Of a stretch of DNA of 64,000 bases, positions 62,129-64,000 are shown piece by piece. Source of the stretch: Symsagittifera roscoffensis (lineage: Eukaryota > Xenacoelomorpha > Acoela > Convolutidae); NCBI RefSeq assembly GCF_963678635.1, contig NC_087068.1:58885896-58949895 (forward strand), written 5' to 3'. The translations under genes and the position numbers were made by a program. Numbering within the stretch: position 1 is the first letter of the stretch; each line of letters opens with the position of its first letter. Below the pieces are notes generated by a model. That model made no database searches, was not told the DNA's origin, and saw only the letters and a program-made list of their open reading frames with translations.

Positions 62129-63811
62129 ACTTCTTCTTTTTGTTATTATTTTTTTTGTGTAACACTTGCGCTGCTAACCGATGCGGCTAAGCAGGGGCGG
62201 ATCTAGATTTTTCTCGAGGGGCTGATTTTCAAAAAAAAATCGAAAATTATGTCGACCTTTTTTTAGGTCGACAGAATTGAATTTCCGAGCTCTCCCCGAG
62301 CCCTAAATAAACCCTATTTTGACCAACTTTTCTGCGCAGCAGGCAATTTTTTGAGAAAACAGGCAAAAAAAGGCCTTTTTAGCGCTTTTTGGGAAATGTT
62401 GACAAAGAAACCGCGTTTTTTCGGCGCGCGCTCCCCCTTTAAAATTAGTATGTAAACCAACTAGAATCAATTTTTTTTGAGTTTTTCATTTTCTCGAAAA
62501 GTATCCTTCCAAATTAGGGATTTTGTGTTCAATGGGTAGAAAGGGTTGTGGTAAGCTCTCCTGCATAAGCGGTTACACTAAATTTTTTATACACTTAAAG
62601 TAATGGTCCGCGGAAAAGTCAAATATTTGATTTTTTGAACGTTTTTGAAACCTTTTGATTTTTCTGTAAAACTATTCGGCAAAATCTGATGTTTTGAGTT
62701 CAATCGGAAAAGCAAGATAACAAAGATTCCCTATACTTGTATAGAAAACTACCATCCCAAATGAGAGATTTTGATTTCAATCTTAAAAAATGTTGAGCGA
62801 AGCTCTCCCGTATAAGCGGCTACACCCTAATTCTTTTACGCTACAGTTTTTGGCCCTCGGAAACTTCAATTATTTGATTTTTTGATCGTTTTTTAACACT
62901 TTTTGACTCTTCACGAAAACTACCGAATGTGATATCAACGGTTTAATTGGGGCATCAGCTTGTGGAAAGTTTCCGTGCATAAGCGGCTCTGGCTTAAATT
63001 TTGTACAAACAATGGGAAAATTTCTTTCAAAAGTTTTCAAATTCTCAAAAAAATTATCTTTATTTTATTAGTGAAACAACTAAGGTTTCGGGAGTTACCT
63101 ATTTCATTCCGCATCTGTTCAACAATTTCAGAGATTATCAAACATTTAACTCCAGCTTTAGCTGGGCCCTAGTTAGTTTCAAGTGCTTAACCATCTTTAT
63201 CCAGGTGTAAAAGGACCAATTTTCACCGTCTGTTGCATGGTTTTCTACACGTTTTTTTTCTCGAATAAGCGAGTTAAAGAAACTTAATCATGCGATGTCA
63301 CATGTTTTCAGTGAAAAATTGATTTAAAGTTTTTAACATTTCCCGGCGACTAGGCTGTTTTTTTACAATTTCACGTTTTTGGAAAAACTTTGCGGAGGTA
63401 TAATTTGTTTTTTTTTTCAAACCCAGAAAAAGTTTTGGTTAAATTTTGATATTTTCATGGAAGGCAGCTTAGATATTTTGCTTTTGTCCGTGTAAATGTT
63501 TTTTTTTAATTCTGAAGAAATTTTTTTCTTGAAAAATTTTGAAAATAGACATCTTGGAAACGTGATTTTGCAATTAATTTTGTCCTCTAGTGTAGAAAAT
63601 TTGAAATGCAAAGAGTAAATTTCAATTACTGAATCATCTTATGATAATCTGTTTACTTGGTGTTTCGTTGTTACGTGCAGAATTTTCACACGCTTGTGTT
63701 AGCCATGTTTTTTCTACTTTTCAAAACAATGCGGAATGTTTATGCTGAGGCTGGTTTTTTTTGTTATGTTTTTCAGCGATCGAAATATTAGTTTTACCGA
63801 TAAATTTTTTA

Positions 63812-63945
63812 TCCCCCATGATGTAAAAATAGTTCAAATGTGAAAAAAATGTGTCTCAACTTTTTATGCCCCATGATGTAAAAATCTCAATTGTTAAAAA
63901 AATATGCCCCATGATGTAAAATAGTTCAAATGTAAAGAAAAATAC
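63812..63945. repeat. Minisatellite, three units of CCCCATGATGTAAAA
   Basis: CCCCATGATGTAAAA occurs at 63814, 63869 and 63907 with spacers of about 38-55 bases that are themselves related (AGTTCAAATGTGAAAAA, TCAATTGTTAAAAAAATATG). Confidence 0.7.
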
Positions 63946-64000
63946 ATTTTACCTGCGGCTTTTTTAAAATGTTTTGGGGTTTTGAATATTGCTATTTTGA

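Larger units (their letters stand above)
61451..64000 (+). other. GNL1 intron 6 (incomplete)
   Basis: Contains a small hAT MITE (61955-62128), a second left end of the same family at about 62193 (CAGGGGCGGATCTAG), three degenerate ~170-250-base repeats that share GCATAAGCGGCT/TTTTTGATCGTTTTT (62548-63010), AT-rich spacer, and a three-unit minisatellite (63812-63945). No exon found. Confidence 0.55.

Overview
This window is nuclear DNA of a metazoan animal. It is AT-rich, with GC-richer short exons separated by long introns, GT-AG (and probably GC-AG) splice sites, a Pol III tRNA gene, and many animal-type transposons (hAT, MULE with FLYWCH finger, Ty3/Gypsy, MITEs). No vertebrate-type SINE or LINE is recognisable, so an invertebrate is likely; I cannot name the species. 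There is no bacterial gene organisation. Most long ORFs are chance frames in introns or shadows of transposon proteins.

Two host genes lie head to tail on the + strand. (1) Positions 1-39954 carry the 3' half of an orthologue of human KIAA0825 (DUF4495 family). I recognised it by matching exon translations to my memory of the human protein. The window starts inside one exon. Downstream exons were placed by splice sites whose phases agree: 1-128, 5564-~5860, 6176-6374, 8074-8223, 10122-10343, 11325-11528, 14842-14977, 17037-~17229, 28662-28799, 38899-39033 and 39304-39954 (stop). (2) Positions 43996-61450 carry the first six exons of a GNL1 orthologue (MMR1/HSR1-type nucleolar GTPase). They encode the basic N-terminus and the region before the G domain; the GTPase domain lies beyond the right edge.

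The dominant structure is a ~10.8-kb direct tandem duplication (about 6986-17750 and 17761-28009) inside KIAA0825. It repeats five exons, a tRNA-Ser(AGA) gene, a Gypsy gag fossil and several MITEs at very high identity. Both breakpoints fall in transposons: the left one cuts a hAT pseudogene, the right one cuts a TIR element. The junction carries a short filler that repeats neighbouring sequence. The copies differ by a 457-bp MITE present only in copy 1, by microsatellite lengths and by a few SNPs. The duplication is therefore either recent or a haplotype duplication in the assembly. Exon phases predict that joining the last exon of copy 1 to the first exon of copy 2 breaks the frame, whereas joining the third exon of copy 1 to the first of copy 2 keeps it.

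The region 28800-38898 (one intron) holds a decayed minus-strand Ty3/Gypsy element (29908-35488, LTR-like ends, gag to integrase), an older LTR-like remnant and a ~0.8-kb local tandem duplication. The GNL1 introns hold several copies of a ~460-bp TIR MITE (called family A here), tRNA-like repeats, and in intron 5 a 1.93-kb MULE (59020-60953). The MULE has a perfect 9-bp target duplication, arrays of a 12-bp motif at both ends, and an open 316-codon FLYWCH/MULE reading frame that lacks the segment for the first catalytic Asp.
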